Shown here piece after piece: positions 28,618 through 38,987 of a stretch of DNA of 64,000 nt. A program made the position numbers and the translations under genes. Location of the stretch: NCBI GenBank assembly GCA_002355935.1, contig AP017895.1, positions 2,524,681-2,588,680 of the forward strand, written 5' to 3'. The notes beneath the pieces are model-generated. The model did no database searches and was not told the origin of the DNA. It saw nothing but the letters and a program-made list of their open reading frames with translations. The DNA is from Rothia aeria. Its GTDB lineage: Bacteria > Actinomycetota > Actinomycetes > Actinomycetales > Micrococcaceae. Each line of letters opens with the position of its first letter. The stretch's first letter is position 1.

Positions 28618-30726
28618 ATGACTCCCCTTCTGCTTTGCACTTCTATCCTTGTTGTTACTCTCACGGCCAGCGGTATCGCTAAGGCTAAAGACCCTTCTAG
28701 CACCGTTGAAGGTATTCTGAACTTAGGTTTAGACTCGGTTGCGCCACTGAAGCTCACCCCCGCTGTACTGCCGTGGGCTGAGCTGGTGCTCGCCGCCGGG
28801 CTTCTGTTCGCCCCCGGCCCGCTGTTCCCGGTGTTCGCCATAGCCTCCTGTGCGCTTATGGTGTTCTACCTGGTGGTGATTGCTCGGGCGTTGGCTACCG
28901 GCCGCACCGAAGGCTGTAACTGCTTCGGGAAGAAATCAGCGGCACCGGTGAGCCGTTACACGCTGATCCGTAATATTGCGCTGACCATTGCGGGTATTCT
29001 CACCGTGGTGGCTTCCTTCGTTGGCGGGAAGGCACTGGTGTATGAGCTGGTGGGCCTTAACGGTTCCGGGTGGCTGTGGGCTGTTGGCGCGGGCCTGATC
29101 GCGCTGACCCTGTGGGCTATTCAGCGGGGCGAGTCCCTGGCCGAGCCCGCCCCGGATATTCCCGAGGTGGTGCTGCCCTCCGCAGCTGATGAGTCCGAGG
29201 ATTATGTGCGGGTTCCCATCCCTTACGCCTCTATTTACACGACCGATGGGCGTGTGACCACCCTGCGCGATATGTCTCGTGTGCAGGCGCGTGTACTGTT
29301 TTTTGCTTCTCCCACGTGCGGTTCTTGCACCCCTATTTTGAAGACTATTCCCCGGTGGCAGAAGCTGCTGCCGCAGCTGGGTTTGCACCCCGTGTTCAGC
29401 AGTGAAGAGAAGATTCGTCAGGCCCATAAGCTGGAGAAACTGGATGAGGGCGTTGAGGCGCTGGTGGATCCCAAGCATGCGGCAATGCACAACTTTGGCC
29501 GCGGCACCCCAATGGCCGTGATCCTGGGTTCCGACGGGATGCTGGCGGGCGGCCCCGTAGCGGGAACGAGCGACGTGAAGCAGCTTATGGATGATCTGCT
29601 GGTTGAATTCGGCGCCATTAAAGACCCGAACGCCCCCAAGGAGGCGCAGCCCGCTCAGGCCGCCGCTTCGGCAGCAGGAGCCTCAGAGCAGCGCGCACCA
29701 GTGCAGGGCAGCTCGGCGACTCAGGCCCCGGCCCGGCCCGCCGCTGTGGACAATGTCTCTCACGGTCAGGTGGGCCGCACCGCACCAGCGCAGCAGAAGG
29801 CGCCTGCTTCCGAACAGCCGACCCAGCCTCAGGCTGCCGTATCGAAATCCCAGAATGCGCAGCAGCCCGCACCCGTGAAACAGGGTAGGCAGCCCGCGCA
29901 GGGCCAGGGTGCTTCCACGCAGCAAAACGTCGCAGCTCAGCGGCAGAGTGCATCCCAGCAGCAGCCCGCAGCGCCCCAACAGGGTACGGCCGCTGGGGTC
30001 GCCCCCGCGCAGAGTTCGGTTCAGCCCCAAAAAACCGCGAAGAATACGGCAGCGCAGCAGCCTGCCGCGGCTTCTCCAACGGCATCGAAAGAGGCCGCTG
30101 CACAGCAGCCAAAGCAGCAGAAGGCTCAGGACGCCTCCTCTCCCGCTCAGAAAGCTCAAACGTCAGCCCCGGCAGCTTCTGCCGCTCAGGCGTCTGAGGA
30201 CTTGGCGCAGGCCACTGCTCCGGTGCCGACGCAGAAGCCCAACGATGCCACCGAGCCCCTGACTCAGGTGGGGCAGCAGAAAGCCTCCCAGCCACAGCAG
30301 GGCGGCACCGGCTCGGGCCAAACCGCACAGCAGATCCAGCCTGCACGTGTACAGCCCACACAACCCGCGAATAAGCCGCAGCCTGCAGGCGGCGGTGCGG
30401 AGGCGGCCAAGACCACCAGCGCCGCGAAAGCGTACCGGCTGGGGATGCGGCAGCAGGCGGTGCGCGCTAAATCGGCAGGTGCTCAGCCAGTACCGGCTGG
30501 CTCTTCCACCGGCGTGGTGACTTCTCCTTCTGCTAGTTTCAACGGGCCGCGTAAGCGGTACACACCGGGGGCCAGCATGCTCAAGTCGCGGCGTTCCCCC
30601 GCTGAGCTGTCGGTGCCTCAGGCTGCTACGCGCCCGCCTCTGAAGCCCAGCTCACGTGCCGCTTCTGCCTCTATGGCGAAGCTGCGCAGCCAGCAGATTA
30701 TTCAGAAGGCGGCGGCAAAGAAGTAG
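28618..30726 (+). CDS. MauE-like membrane protein fused to thioredoxin-like domain with long Q/A/P tail
   Basis: 702 aa. N-terminal about 170 residues form the MauE/DoxX-like membrane part with five hydrophobic segments and the CNCFGK motif. A thioredoxin-like domain follows (residues 200-335) with the redox pair in FASPTCGSCTPILKTI. Then about 370 residues of Gln/Ala/Pro/Ser low complexity, ending in a basic stretch (KLRSQQ). MauE proteins help form disulfides in periplasmic partners, so this is probably an oxidative folding membrane protein; fusion and tail are unusual. AAGGA precedes the ATG. Confidence 0.75.
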   Translation: MTPLLLCTSILVVTLTASGIAKAKDPSSTVEGILNLGLDSVAPLKLTPAVLPWAELVLAAGLLFAPGPLFPVFAIASCALMVFYLVVIARALATGRTEGCNCFGKKSAAPVSRYTLIRNIALTIAGILTVVASFVGGKALVYELVGLNGSGWLWAVGAGLIALTLWAIQRGESLAEPAPDIPEVVLPSAADESEDYVRVPIPYASIYTTDGRVTTLRDMSRVQARVLFFASPTCGSCTPILKTIPRWQKLLPQLGLHPVFSSEEKIRQAHKLEKLDEGVEALVDPKHAAMHNFGRGTPMAVILGSDGMLAGGPVAGTSDVKQLMDDLLVEFGAIKDPNAPKEAQPAQAAASAAGASEQRAPVQGSSATQAPARPAAVDNVSHGQVGRTAPAQQKAPASEQPTQPQAAVSKSQNAQQPAPVKQGRQPAQGQGASTQQNVAAQRQSASQQQPAAPQQGTAAGVAPAQSSVQPQKTAKNTAAQQPAAASPTASKEAAAQQPKQQKAQDASSPAQKAQTSAPAASAAQASEDLAQATAPVPTQKPNDATEPLTQVGQQKASQPQQGGTGSGQTAQQIQPARVQPTQPANKPQPAGGGAEAAKTTSAAKAYRLGMRQQAVRAKSAGAQPVPAGSSTGVVTSPSASFNGPRKRYTPGASMLKSRRSPAELSVPQAATRPPLKPSSRAASASMAKLRSQQIIQKAAAKK

Positions 30727-30758
30727 ACTGTTAGAGGGCGCCCGCAAAGCAGATACAC

Positions 30759-30800
30759 CGGGTCGCATAAAGAGCGCAATGATGCTCTTTATGCGGCCCG
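30759..30800 (+). terminator. Terminator after MauE-like gene
   Basis: Nearly perfect 17-bp stem: arms 30759-30775 and 30784-30800 with an 8-nt loop, 30 nt after the stop. Confidence 0.75.
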
Positions 30801-30870
30801 TGTTCGCTCCCACGCGGCCCCGCCCGCAACGAAGACGTGCACACACTTCCACCCTATAGAAAGGCAACTG

Positions 30871-31527
30871 ATGGCTGAGATACAGTTCAATGCCCCCGGC
30901 GAGCGCGAAAAGTCGCTGTGGCTCATTAAGAAGGAAAACGACCCGGGCCACTCGCAGTGGTATATTGAGCGTTTTAAGCAGATGGAGGCTGAGGGTAACG
31001 ACCTGGGCGGTGAGTCACGTGTTCTGGATGCGATGGCTTCCCGAGGGGCAAAAATCCTGGATGCCGGGTGCGGCCCGGGCCGGGTGGGTAAGCAGCTGCA
31101 CGCGCTGGGGCACCGCGTCACCGGTGTGGATATTGACCCTGAGCTGATTGATGAGGCGACCCGTGTGTGCCCCGAGGCTTCCTGGGTCACCGCTGATTTG
31201 GCGGATTTGCCGCAGGCTCTTGGGTTCAACGGTGAAGCCGATCAGGACGGTTTTGAGCTGCTGGTGTGTTCGGGGAATGTGATGGGCTTTTTGGCGCGTT
31301 CTACCCGGTACCCTGTGGTTGAGAATTTTTATCGGGTGCTGGCCCCGGGCGGCCGGGCCGTAGTGGGGTATGGTTCCGGCCCTGGACGGGATTATTCGTT
31401 TGAGCAGTTCCTTGCGGATGCGCGCCAGGCCGGTTTTACTGTGGATGCCACTTACAGCACCTGGGATTTGCGTCCTTTCACCGAGGATTCGGAGTATTTG
31501 GTGGCGGTTCTTTCGCGGGCTAAGTAG
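30871..31527 (+). CDS. Class I SAM-dependent methyltransferase
   Basis: 218 aa. Motif I DAGCGPGRVGKQL, acidic loop GVDIDPELIDEA, motif II region LLVCSGNVMGFLAR, motif III LAPGGRAVVGYGSG. N-terminus EREKSLWLIKKENDPGHSQWYIERF belongs to the same family group seen in actinobacteria. Substrate unknown. ATG 30871 with GAAAGGC upstream. Followed by a strong terminator. Confidence 0.9.
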   Translation: MAEIQFNAPGEREKSLWLIKKENDPGHSQWYIERFKQMEAEGNDLGGESRVLDAMASRGAKILDAGCGPGRVGKQLHALGHRVTGVDIDPELIDEATRVCPEASWVTADLADLPQALGFNGEADQDGFELLVCSGNVMGFLARSTRYPVVENFYRVLAPGGRAVVGYGSGPGRDYSFEQFLADARQAGFTVDATYSTWDLRPFTEDSEYLVAVLSRAK

Positions 31528-31542
31528 GGTGCGTCTAGGCTT

Positions 31543-31576
31543 CGGGGGCGGTATGTTGTCGAACATACCGCCCCCG
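31543..31576. terminator. Terminator between convergent genes
   Basis: Perfect 15-bp stem, arms 31543-31557 and 31562-31576, loop of 4 nt. Convergent gene pair. Confidence 0.85.
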
Positions 31577-31596
31577 TTGTGTTGTGTAGGTGGCTT

Positions 31597-32298
31597 CTAT
31601 GAGGAAATCAGGTGGATGGCGCGTGCTGTTTCTTCGGGCAGTAGCGCCCCGGCTCCCAACAGCAGGATGACGAGCGCGGCGACCACGGCGATGGTGGCTG
31701 AGCGCCAGCCGGGGTGCAGCTCGTTAAAGGTGATCAGGTGCGGGTGCAGTTTATCAATATCGAGCACGTTCGCTTTCTGGTAGACAGTGGTCTGCTCCGA
31801 GAGTTTTGAGGAGACGGTGCGCATTGTTTTTGCATCCCAGACGCGCCCGTCCAGGCGCATGAGCGGTTTCTTGTTTTTGCCGATGGCCCACATGGCGGGG
31901 GCAGGACGGTACCGCAGCCGCCCCATGCCGGTGGTTTTTTTGCCGTGCGCCTGCTTGGGGTAGAGCTTTTCAACAAGGATGGTGTGGTCTATGTTTTTGA
32001 GCGGCACGGCTTTCCAGCCGATGAGGCGGGCACGCAGCACGTGGGTGTCGGTCAGGGCCACAATGGTGGGTTTGAGCACCGAGTAGAGGCTGATACCGGC
32101 GCAGAACGCGATGAGCAGTGTCACTATGGTGTAGGGCAGGGCGGGCCGTTTGTAGCCGAGGAAGGCGAGCGCGGCGATGAGTGTGAGGGTGCCCGGTAGT
32201 GCCGCTTCGACGCGCCTGCCGTAGGAGCGGATGCGCGGGTGGTAGATGTGTTCGGCGGTGCCGTGTTTGCTGCTGATTTCGTGTGCGCGTTCTGCCAT
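31597..32298 (-). CDS. Membrane protein with PH-like domain
   Basis: 233 aa from ATG 32298 (GGAG just before; a further ATG at 32328 exists). Two hydrophobic segments near residues 35-75 (ALPGTLTLIAALAFLGY and YTIVTLLIAFCAGISLY), a soluble PH-like beta region (ALTDTHVLRARLIGWKAVPL), and one C-terminal helix (ATIAVVAALVILLLGAGAL). No catalytic motif. Unknown role. Confidence 0.7.
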   Translation of the reverse strand: MAERAHEISSKHGTAEHIYHPRIRSYGRRVEAALPGTLTLIAALAFLGYKRPALPYTIVTLLIAFCAGISLYSVLKPTIVALTDTHVLRARLIGWKAVPLKNIDHTILVEKLYPKQAHGKKTTGMGRLRYRPAPAMWAIGKNKKPLMRLDGRVWDAKTMRTVSSKLSEQTTVYQKANVLDIDKLHPHLITFNELHPGWRSATIAVVAALVILLLGAGALLPEETARAIHLISS

Positions 32299-32475
32299 AC
32301 TCTCCACTTTAGTGGTATGAGCGCTCATAGCCTAGTGGGGCGCGCGGTTTCTACTGCCCTATTCCTGCCGTTCGGGCGCGTGGTTTTCTGGGGTGCAGCC
32401 GGTCTTAGCGTGGGTGCTGCGGATACGGGGCGTTTACCTGCTGGCGGGAACGGGGGATAATACTGGCGCAGTGTT

Positions 32476-33453
32476 TCAGAAGGAGACGCGCACGGATTTC
32501 GCGTCTACCTCGGCCATGCCTTTGAGTGTGAACGGGATTTCTTTTGTTATTTCTTTATGGGTTCCCGTGTATAAATCTAGCTGCTCGAACGAGATTTTTA
32601 CTTTGCCTTCTGCGGGTGAGAGTCTCCACATTTTGTCTGATTCTGCGGTTACTTTCGGCTGCGGGTATTCAATAACTGACCATTTCACTGCCCCATCTAC
32701 TCGCCCACCGAAGGAGTACTCAAATGGGCATCCGGACGGGTATAGGGTATTTTGTGCCGCGCATTTATCAACGTAGGAACGCACCTGGGTTTGTACGGAT
32801 TCCAGCGCCTTTTCGCTTGGTTCCAGGGCTATATCGGCCTGGGAGGATGCATCTGCTGTGAGCACCTGCTGCACGCTTTTTGAGGCGGTGTACACTGCGG
32901 AGTCGTAGGCGACCGTGTACACCCCGGGGTAGAATACCGGGAATGATGCCTCGCCCTGATCGACGGCGACTTTACGGTTATTCACGGTGGCTGCCTCAAC
33001 CCCCGCGATTTTCACTGTGAGGGTGGGCAGCTCCCCCGACTCAATATCCCAACGGTCGAAGACTCCCCAGTGGGTGCCCGCCTGGTGGAGCCGGAAATCG
33101 GTGTGTTCGCTTTTGCCGTCAATGGTGTAGGAGGCGCGCACTGTTGCTTCATTTCCGTTGGGGTCTTTCTCTATGACGTCAATCTGCACATCTTTGAGGG
33201 TTGAGGCTGCACGCCGCAGCGTGTCGCCGTCGAGCATAGCGGGGTCTCCGTCGGGGATTCTGGCCCCGAGCAGCCCCAGCGCGTATGATCCGTTACCCGT
33301 TTGGAGTGCGTGGAAATATTCGCGTACTTTCCCCTCCGGTCCGTACACCAGTTTATTGGTGGCGAAAAGCGCGCCAGCGGCCGCCACGAGGGACACGATA
33401 ACGCCAATAACCCAGGCAGTCAGGAGCTTCTCGACGGGAGAGTGAATACGCAT
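32476..33453 (-). CDS. Hypothetical membrane-anchored extracytoplasmic protein
   Basis: 325 aa. N-terminal membrane anchor LLTAWVIGVIVSLVAAAGAL (residues 10-29), then a soluble extracytoplasmic part including YGPEGKVREYFHALQTGNGSY and a later pair of Cys (DKCAAQ, SGCPFEYSF). It resembles TcaA/DUF4878-type envelope proteins only in general layout; I do not recognise it. No good ribosome site; start ATG 33453 is chosen from the hydrophobic anchor position. Confidence 0.6.
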   Translation of the reverse strand: MRIHSPVEKLLTAWVIGVIVSLVAAAGALFATNKLVYGPEGKVREYFHALQTGNGSYALGLLGARIPDGDPAMLDGDTLRRAASTLKDVQIDVIEKDPNGNEATVRASYTIDGKSEHTDFRLHQAGTHWGVFDRWDIESGELPTLTVKIAGVEAATVNNRKVAVDQGEASFPVFYPGVYTVAYDSAVYTASKSVQQVLTADASSQADIALEPSEKALESVQTQVRSYVDKCAAQNTLYPSGCPFEYSFGGRVDGAVKWSVIEYPQPKVTAESDKMWRLSPAEGKVKISFEQLDLYTGTHKEITKEIPFTLKGMAEVDAKSVRVSF

Positions 33454-33604
33454 AGATAAAGAATAGCTCACAGTGAGTGCACTATTAGTACGTATGTAAT
33501 TCCCGTCATACCGTTCTTGTTTTATGTATGCGCCTTTGGTTACTTTTTGGCTAAAAGTTATTTTCTGCAATATCGCAGACGTTTATAGGCTCACAGGGCG
33601 GGCT

Positions 33605-35607
33605 CTAGTTAATCCCCCGCAAATCCAACACGAGTTCGCTCTCATCCGCGGCATCACCGGTGACGATGACCGGAATACCCCAGTCCTGCTGGTATAGGTG
33701 GCATGCGGCGTGCTCGGGAATATCGCCGTCGGGGGTGCCGTCGCAGGCGGCAGCGCGGGCGGTAATGTGCAGCACCGCCTCCTGAATTTCGGGGTTGAGC
33801 ACGAGGGTACGGCTGAGCCCTTGGGAGGTACCGGCACCGTCCAGCAGGAAGTTTTCGGGGGTGGATGAGATTTTCAGCTGGGTCGGGTCTCCCCAGCGGG
33901 TATCGAGTTTCTGCCCGGTCGGCACGGTAAACCGCGAGGTGAATTTGAGGGTTCCGCCGGTGAGCTTCGTGGCGGGTCGGGCGGTTGTAATCGCCCCTTC
34001 GTCCACTTTCTGCGCCTGCGCCGGAATGGCGGCACGCACCAGCTGGTGCGCATTGGTTTCCACGATTATCAGGCGGGGCTCCTCACCCGGACTATGCTCC
34101 ACCAGGAGGTCGGCGGGTTCGGCGAGTCCGCGCTGCAAGGTGCTCAGTTCCTTCGCGGCAGGATCCCAGCGGCGAATCGCACCGTTATAGGTGTCTGCCA
34201 CTGCGATAGAGCCGTCGGGAAGCTCCGCGAGTCCCAGAGGATGCTGCATACGTGAGGTCTGCGAGTCGCCGTCCACAAACCCGAAATCGAACAGACCCAA
34301 CCCTACAGCAGAGGTCACCTGTACGCTCTGGTGTCCGTGTTCGTCCCGCGTAAAGGTTATGTGGCGCAGCCCGCTAGTTTCCGAGCAGACTACCCACAGA
34401 CTGCCGTCACGCGCCTCGATAATGCCGGAGGGTTGGGCAAACCATGCGTCCTCGGCGGTACCGTCCTGCAGCCCTTCAACCCCGGCGCCCGCGAAAATAC
34501 TGACGGTTTCAGAGACGGGGTCGTAGCCGAAGAGCTGGTGGGTGCCAGCCATCGCGATCACGAACTGCCCGGCTTCACGCGAGTAGACCGCATCCCACGG
34601 GGATGAGAGGGCTACAGCGGTGGCGGGCACATCCTCAGGGATATGGTTTGCGTTGCCCGTGACGGCGTTGTCTCCATCAATCACGCGCTGCACGCCATTG
34701 CCCGCAAGGGTACGAACCTCACCCGTGCGCAGGTTCAGCGAGCGCAGCCGGTGATTCACGGTGTCGGTGATCAGCACATCGTACCCGAGTTTTTCACGCA
34801 GTTCGGCGGGTACCAAAGCAAGCCCTTGCGGTTCGTTAAAGCGTGCAGTGGTTCCGGTTCCGTCGGCGTAGCCTTTTTCGCCGTCCTCTCCCCCACCGTA
34901 GGTTGCCAGCACAGTGTTGAGGTCTTCGGCAACCTGCAGGATGCGGTGCCTAGCGGTGTCGGACACCAGGTAGGTGCGTGCGCCGGTGCCGAACAGGTTT
35001 TTGGGTCCGAACTCTGTGGGGAGTTCGATAGCTTTCCCCGGGAAAGCGAATGTTCCCTCGGTTTTGGGTCGGGGCACATAGGGGCCGTCGCCTCGGTGCA
35101 GGGTACCTTTTGCTTCGTGTTCGGCAACGAGCTCACGCACGAGTGAGGTAAGCCCCTGCACGTGCCCCTCCCCAGAAAGATGCGCCACAATATACCCTTC
35201 GGGGTCGATAACCACGAGCGTGGGCCAGGCGCGGGCGGTATAAGCCTGCCAGGTGGTGAGTTCGGGGTCGTCGAGTACGGGATGTTTGATGTCGTAGCGG
35301 TCTACGGCTGCGGCGAGCGCTACCGGGTCTGCCTCATGCTCAAATTTGGGGCTGTGCACGCCCACAGTGACGAGCACATCCGAGAATTCTTCTTCGAGGG
35401 GCGCAGCTCGTCGAGCACGTGCAGGCAGTTAATGCAGCACAGGGTCCAGAAGTCGAGGATCACGATTTTGCCGCGAAGAGCCTGCAGGTCTAGGTTCTTC
35501 TCGCCGGTGTTGAGCCAGGATCGTCCGATGAGTTCGCTGGCGCGCACGCGCACGGTTTTCTGCCCGGTATGATCTTGCCCGGAATGCTGGTTGCTGGTTT
35601 CGCTCAC
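33605..35607 (-). CDS. Thioredoxin-NHL repeat protein, NHLRC2-like (frameshifted as read)
   Basis: Residues 1-150: thioredoxin-like fold with [17 protein letters not shown] (CxxC is C-C-I-N-C) then [17 protein letters not shown]. Residues 160-590: NHL-type beta-propeller ([44 protein letters not shown]). As read it breaks at 35398-35401 (four G); one G more gives [17 protein letters not shown] and 667 aa. Domain order matches animal and bacterial NHLRC2. No signal peptide. Its role is not known. Confidence 0.85.
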
Positions 35608-35831
35608 GATTCTCTCCCCTATGGTTTCGCGCCCAGACCCCGCTGAGCAGCAGGGTGCGCTCGTTTCACCCTATTATGCCAGCGGTGCGGGCGTGTTCAC
35701 CGGGCGGTCAAAGTTTATGAACTCGCCCCGCAATACGCCGTCATATTCTGTCATAGATTCATGGTCTAAACGTCACGTTGTCTGGCAATACTACTCGTCA
35801 GCAAGATGAGAAAACATACAAATTCTGCTTT

Positions 35832-37120
35832 CTAACTTTCTTGGATACGAATCCGTAAAAGTTGTGGTCCTAAAATGATTAGCACCACAAGTTCCCCCAG
35901 GCCTGCAACCCACAGAGCAGTTGAGATTGATACTGCTTCTGCAAGTGAAGAAATCATGAGAGCGCCTATCGGTAGGCTACTCATGATGCAGACACGGGCA
36001 CTAGCATTTACACGTCCAAGCGCTTCAGCGGGAGTGATCTTTTGCCGTAAAGTTACGAGAGCTATATTCATGATTGGACTTCCGTACCCAATACAAAATT
36101 GTCCCGATAACAGACAGATCCATGACCATCCAGGAAAAATAGCGGCGGCTGTAAGAATCGATCCCACTGCCATCCACGCTACGCCAATACCTACACAGGC
36201 TCCCTCTTGAACTTTCTCCGACCATATACGGTAGCTAAGTGCACCGCATAAAGCACCTATCCCTGCTACCGCTATAGCAATACCATATGCAGACGAATCT
36301 AATCCAAGGGTTCGCGTCACATATAGAACAAATAAGGCGCTTATTCCTGCCTCAAAAATATTAATGAAGGCACCAGATAGTACGACCAAACGAATAACAG
36401 GCGTGCGCCAGACAAGTTTAAGCCCAGCCAACATATCAGAGATAATACTGGGTGTATTCAGCGAACTTCTCTGTGAAATTGCCGATGGAACCCTGAAACG
36501 ACCTGGTAACAGTAGCAACACGATAAATGCGATGAGAAAAGTTACTGCATCCAAAGTAATTAGGTACTCTGGGCGGTAATGTGCTGCTAAAAATCCTCCC
36601 ATAAGTGGTCCTATAAGCTGAGCCATTGAACGAATAAGCTCAAACCTGTTATTTGCTCTGTCAAGCATATTCGGGGCACAATGTCGGGGACATAGGTTTG
36701 ATAAGCGATATCGAAGAATACGTTACAGACCCCCATGCAGAATGAGATAACTACGAGAACTGTCACTGTGAGGTTCTGCGTAAGCGCAAGAATTGGGATC
36801 AACCCAATTAATCCGGCACGTGTGATATTACATACCACCATCATGGCCCAGCGACTATGCCTATCAACAATGGCACCGGCGATAAGTCCTATCAAGATAA
36901 TGGGCAGCCACCCTACAGCGCTGACAACGCCCAGAGTTATTTCTCCTGCGCTAAGCGTTATCGCAACGATAAGAGGAATCATCACAGAAGAAATCTGAGT
37001 GCCGAAAAGTGAGAAGGACTCTCCAATAAGCACGGTAGTAAAGGAAGCAGGTAGCCTCGTACGTGTAATATCCGCTGTAAAACCAGCATGAGGTTCTGGC
37101 ACTGATTCAGAGGCTGCCAT
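35832..37120 (-). CDS. MFS exporter, EntS-like (frameshifted as read)
   Basis: 429 aa after merging, 11-12 membrane helices. Adding one base at 36673-36676 (four G) joins YVPDIVP to PNMLDRANNRFELIRSMAQL. Motif A region GLIAGAIVDRHSRWAMM and ANNRFELIRSMAQLIGPLMGGFLA match the MFS_3 group of efflux proteins. Lower GC than neighbours and a different codon feel suggest it may have been acquired. AGGAG precedes the ATG. Confidence 0.85.
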
Positions 37121-37283
37121 GAAGATACTCCTGAAGTTCAGATAATTGAGGAAATCAATTATAGATCCTCCGCATTAGTGCTCCGCCGAGTGAACATGGA
37201 AAAATAATTACCTCATTATGACAAAGAGTACGTAGCCCTGCATCATATATTCATCTACAGGAAGCAACCTACATGCTAAAAAG

Positions 37284-37335
37284 GCTCTCGGTGTGAACAA
37301 GGAGGAGTTTCTAACGCTTTGTTCACACCGAGAGC
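37284..37335 (-). terminator. Terminator after lldD
   Basis: Perfect 17-bp stem GCTCTCGGTGTGAACAA with its complement (37284-37300, 37319-37335), followed on the minus strand by TTTTT. Ends lldD; may also shield the MFS gene. Confidence 0.85.
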
Positions 37336-37379
37336 TTTTATCCTCCCCTAGCGAAAGGGAGGTTATGTAGGTTTAGAGC

Positions 37380-38617
37380 TTACGCCTTCGGAATCGGCTG
37401 CAGGCGGCGCAGCTGGGTTACGTGTTTGGGCTCCAGCTCAGCCACGTTCTGCACCTGCAGCAGCTTCATGGTGCGGCGCACCTCTTCGGAGAGAATTTCG
37501 ATGGTGCGGTCCACGCCGCGGCGGCCACCTGCCATCAGCCCGTACAGGTAGGCGCGCCCAATCAGGGTGAACTTCGCACCCAGTGCCAGGCAGGCCACCA
37601 CGTCGGCGCCGTTCATAATCCCGGTATCAACCATCACCTCGGTGTCCATACCGACTTCACGCACTACTTCTGGGAGCAGGTGGAACGGTACAGGTGCGCG
37701 GTCCAGCTGGCGTCCGCCGTGGTTCGACAGCAGAATACCGTCCACACCCAAATCGGCAAGTTTCTTGGAGTCCTCAACATTCTGCACGCCCTTAATGACG
37801 ATCTTGCCGGGCCAGATGCTGCGGATTTCTTTCAGGTCCTCATAGTTAATGGAGGGGTCCATCGCCGCGTTCAGCAGCTCGCCCACGGTACCGCCGGTTG
37901 AGGAGAGCGAGGCGAATTCCAGCTTGGGGTGGTCAGGAAGTCGTACCACCACCAGGGGCGCGGGATAGCGTTCGCTACGGTTTTGAGCGACAGCTGCGGC
38001 GGGATGGAGAAACCGTTGCGCTTATCGCGCAGGCGTGCACCGGCCACCGGGGTGTCCACGGTAAAGAAGAGCGTGTCGAACCCGGCCTTGGCGGCGCGTT
38101 CAACCAGTCCGTAGGAGATTTCACGCTCACGCATCACGTACAGCTGGAACCAGAGGCGCCCGTCGGGGTTTACCTTGCGCACATCCTCAATGCTGGTGGT
38201 GCCTAGGGTTGAGAGGCAGAACGGGATGCCTGCCGCACCGGCGGCTCCAGATCCCGCGATCTCGCCTTCGGTTTGCATCAGGCGGGTGAAGCCGGTGGGG
38301 GCAATACCGAACGGCATGGCGGAGGTGCCGCCCAGTACCTCGGTGGTGGTGTCTACGGTCGAAACATCAGTGAGCACGCCGGGGTGAAACTCGATGTCTT
38401 CGAATGCCTGGCGAGCACGGTTCATGGAGAATTCGCCTTCGGCGGCTCCGTCGGTGTAGTCGAAGGCAGCGGCGGGGGTGCGGCGCTTAGCGATTTTGCG
38501 CAGGTCGTAGATGGTCAGCGCTTTTTCCAGGCGGTTTCCGGTGAAGTCCAGGCTAGGCTTTTTGAACTGCATGAATTCCATGAGTTCGCTCGGTTTGGGA
38601 AACTGACGCTGTACCAT
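37380..38617 (-). CDS. lldD: FMN-dependent L-lactate dehydrogenase/alpha-hydroxy acid dehydrogenase (frameshifted as read)
   Basis: 412 aa. FMN-linked barrel: [19 protein letters not shown] at the start, [19 protein letters not shown], and the active-site [12 protein letters not shown] with catalytic His, then [25 protein letters not shown]. As read, the frame is split near 37926-37929 (four G on the plus strand); one added base joins YDFLTTP to [15 protein letters not shown]. It oxidises L-lactate to pyruvate with electrons to the quinone pool, fitting the menaquinone genes nearby. GAAGG upstream supports ATG 38617. The promoter contains a palindrome and a TetR gene is divergent. Confidence 0.88.
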
Positions 38618-38723
38618 TGATGCGCCTTCTTTCTGCGGTGTCACCGCGTCATTGCTGTACCTTCGTGTCGGCGAGGGGCGGGGGTGGGCCACCTCTCATA
38701 TGCGGTTAGACCACACACCCTTA

Positions 38724-38752
38724 AAAGTAAGCTTAAGCTAACGTAAAGTCAA
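38724..38752 (-). promoter_or_regulatory. lldD promoter with operator-like palindrome
   Basis: Minus strand: -35 TTGACT (38747-38752), 17-bp spacer, -10 TACTTT (38724-38729). The 16-nt near-palindrome GTAAGCTTAAGCTAAC (38727-38742, core AGCTTAAGCT perfect) covers the edge of the -10 and most of the spacer. A protein bound here would block polymerase; the divergent TetR regulator is the natural candidate. Confidence 0.6.
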
Positions 38753-38987
38753 TTATTAGGGTAGGCTGTACTTATTAAAATCTGTGTGGTGATGCGGTAT
38801 TCCGCAGGCACAAACCCACACCGGGAGCGCACATCCCCGCACAGCATGTTCTCCGCACGGGAAGCCCCGCAAAGGTATTCCACAAGCCAGAACACACCGA
38901 TGACTGATAAAACTCTGCCCAGTAGCGTAGTATCGAAAGTAGACGGTGAAAAACAAACAACCACACAGCGCACACAAGGACTTCACC

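Noticed and set aside
29618..30361. Minus-strand long frame opposite the Q/A/P tail
   Set aside because: Result of low-complexity codons on the other strand; the plus-strand protein is well supported.
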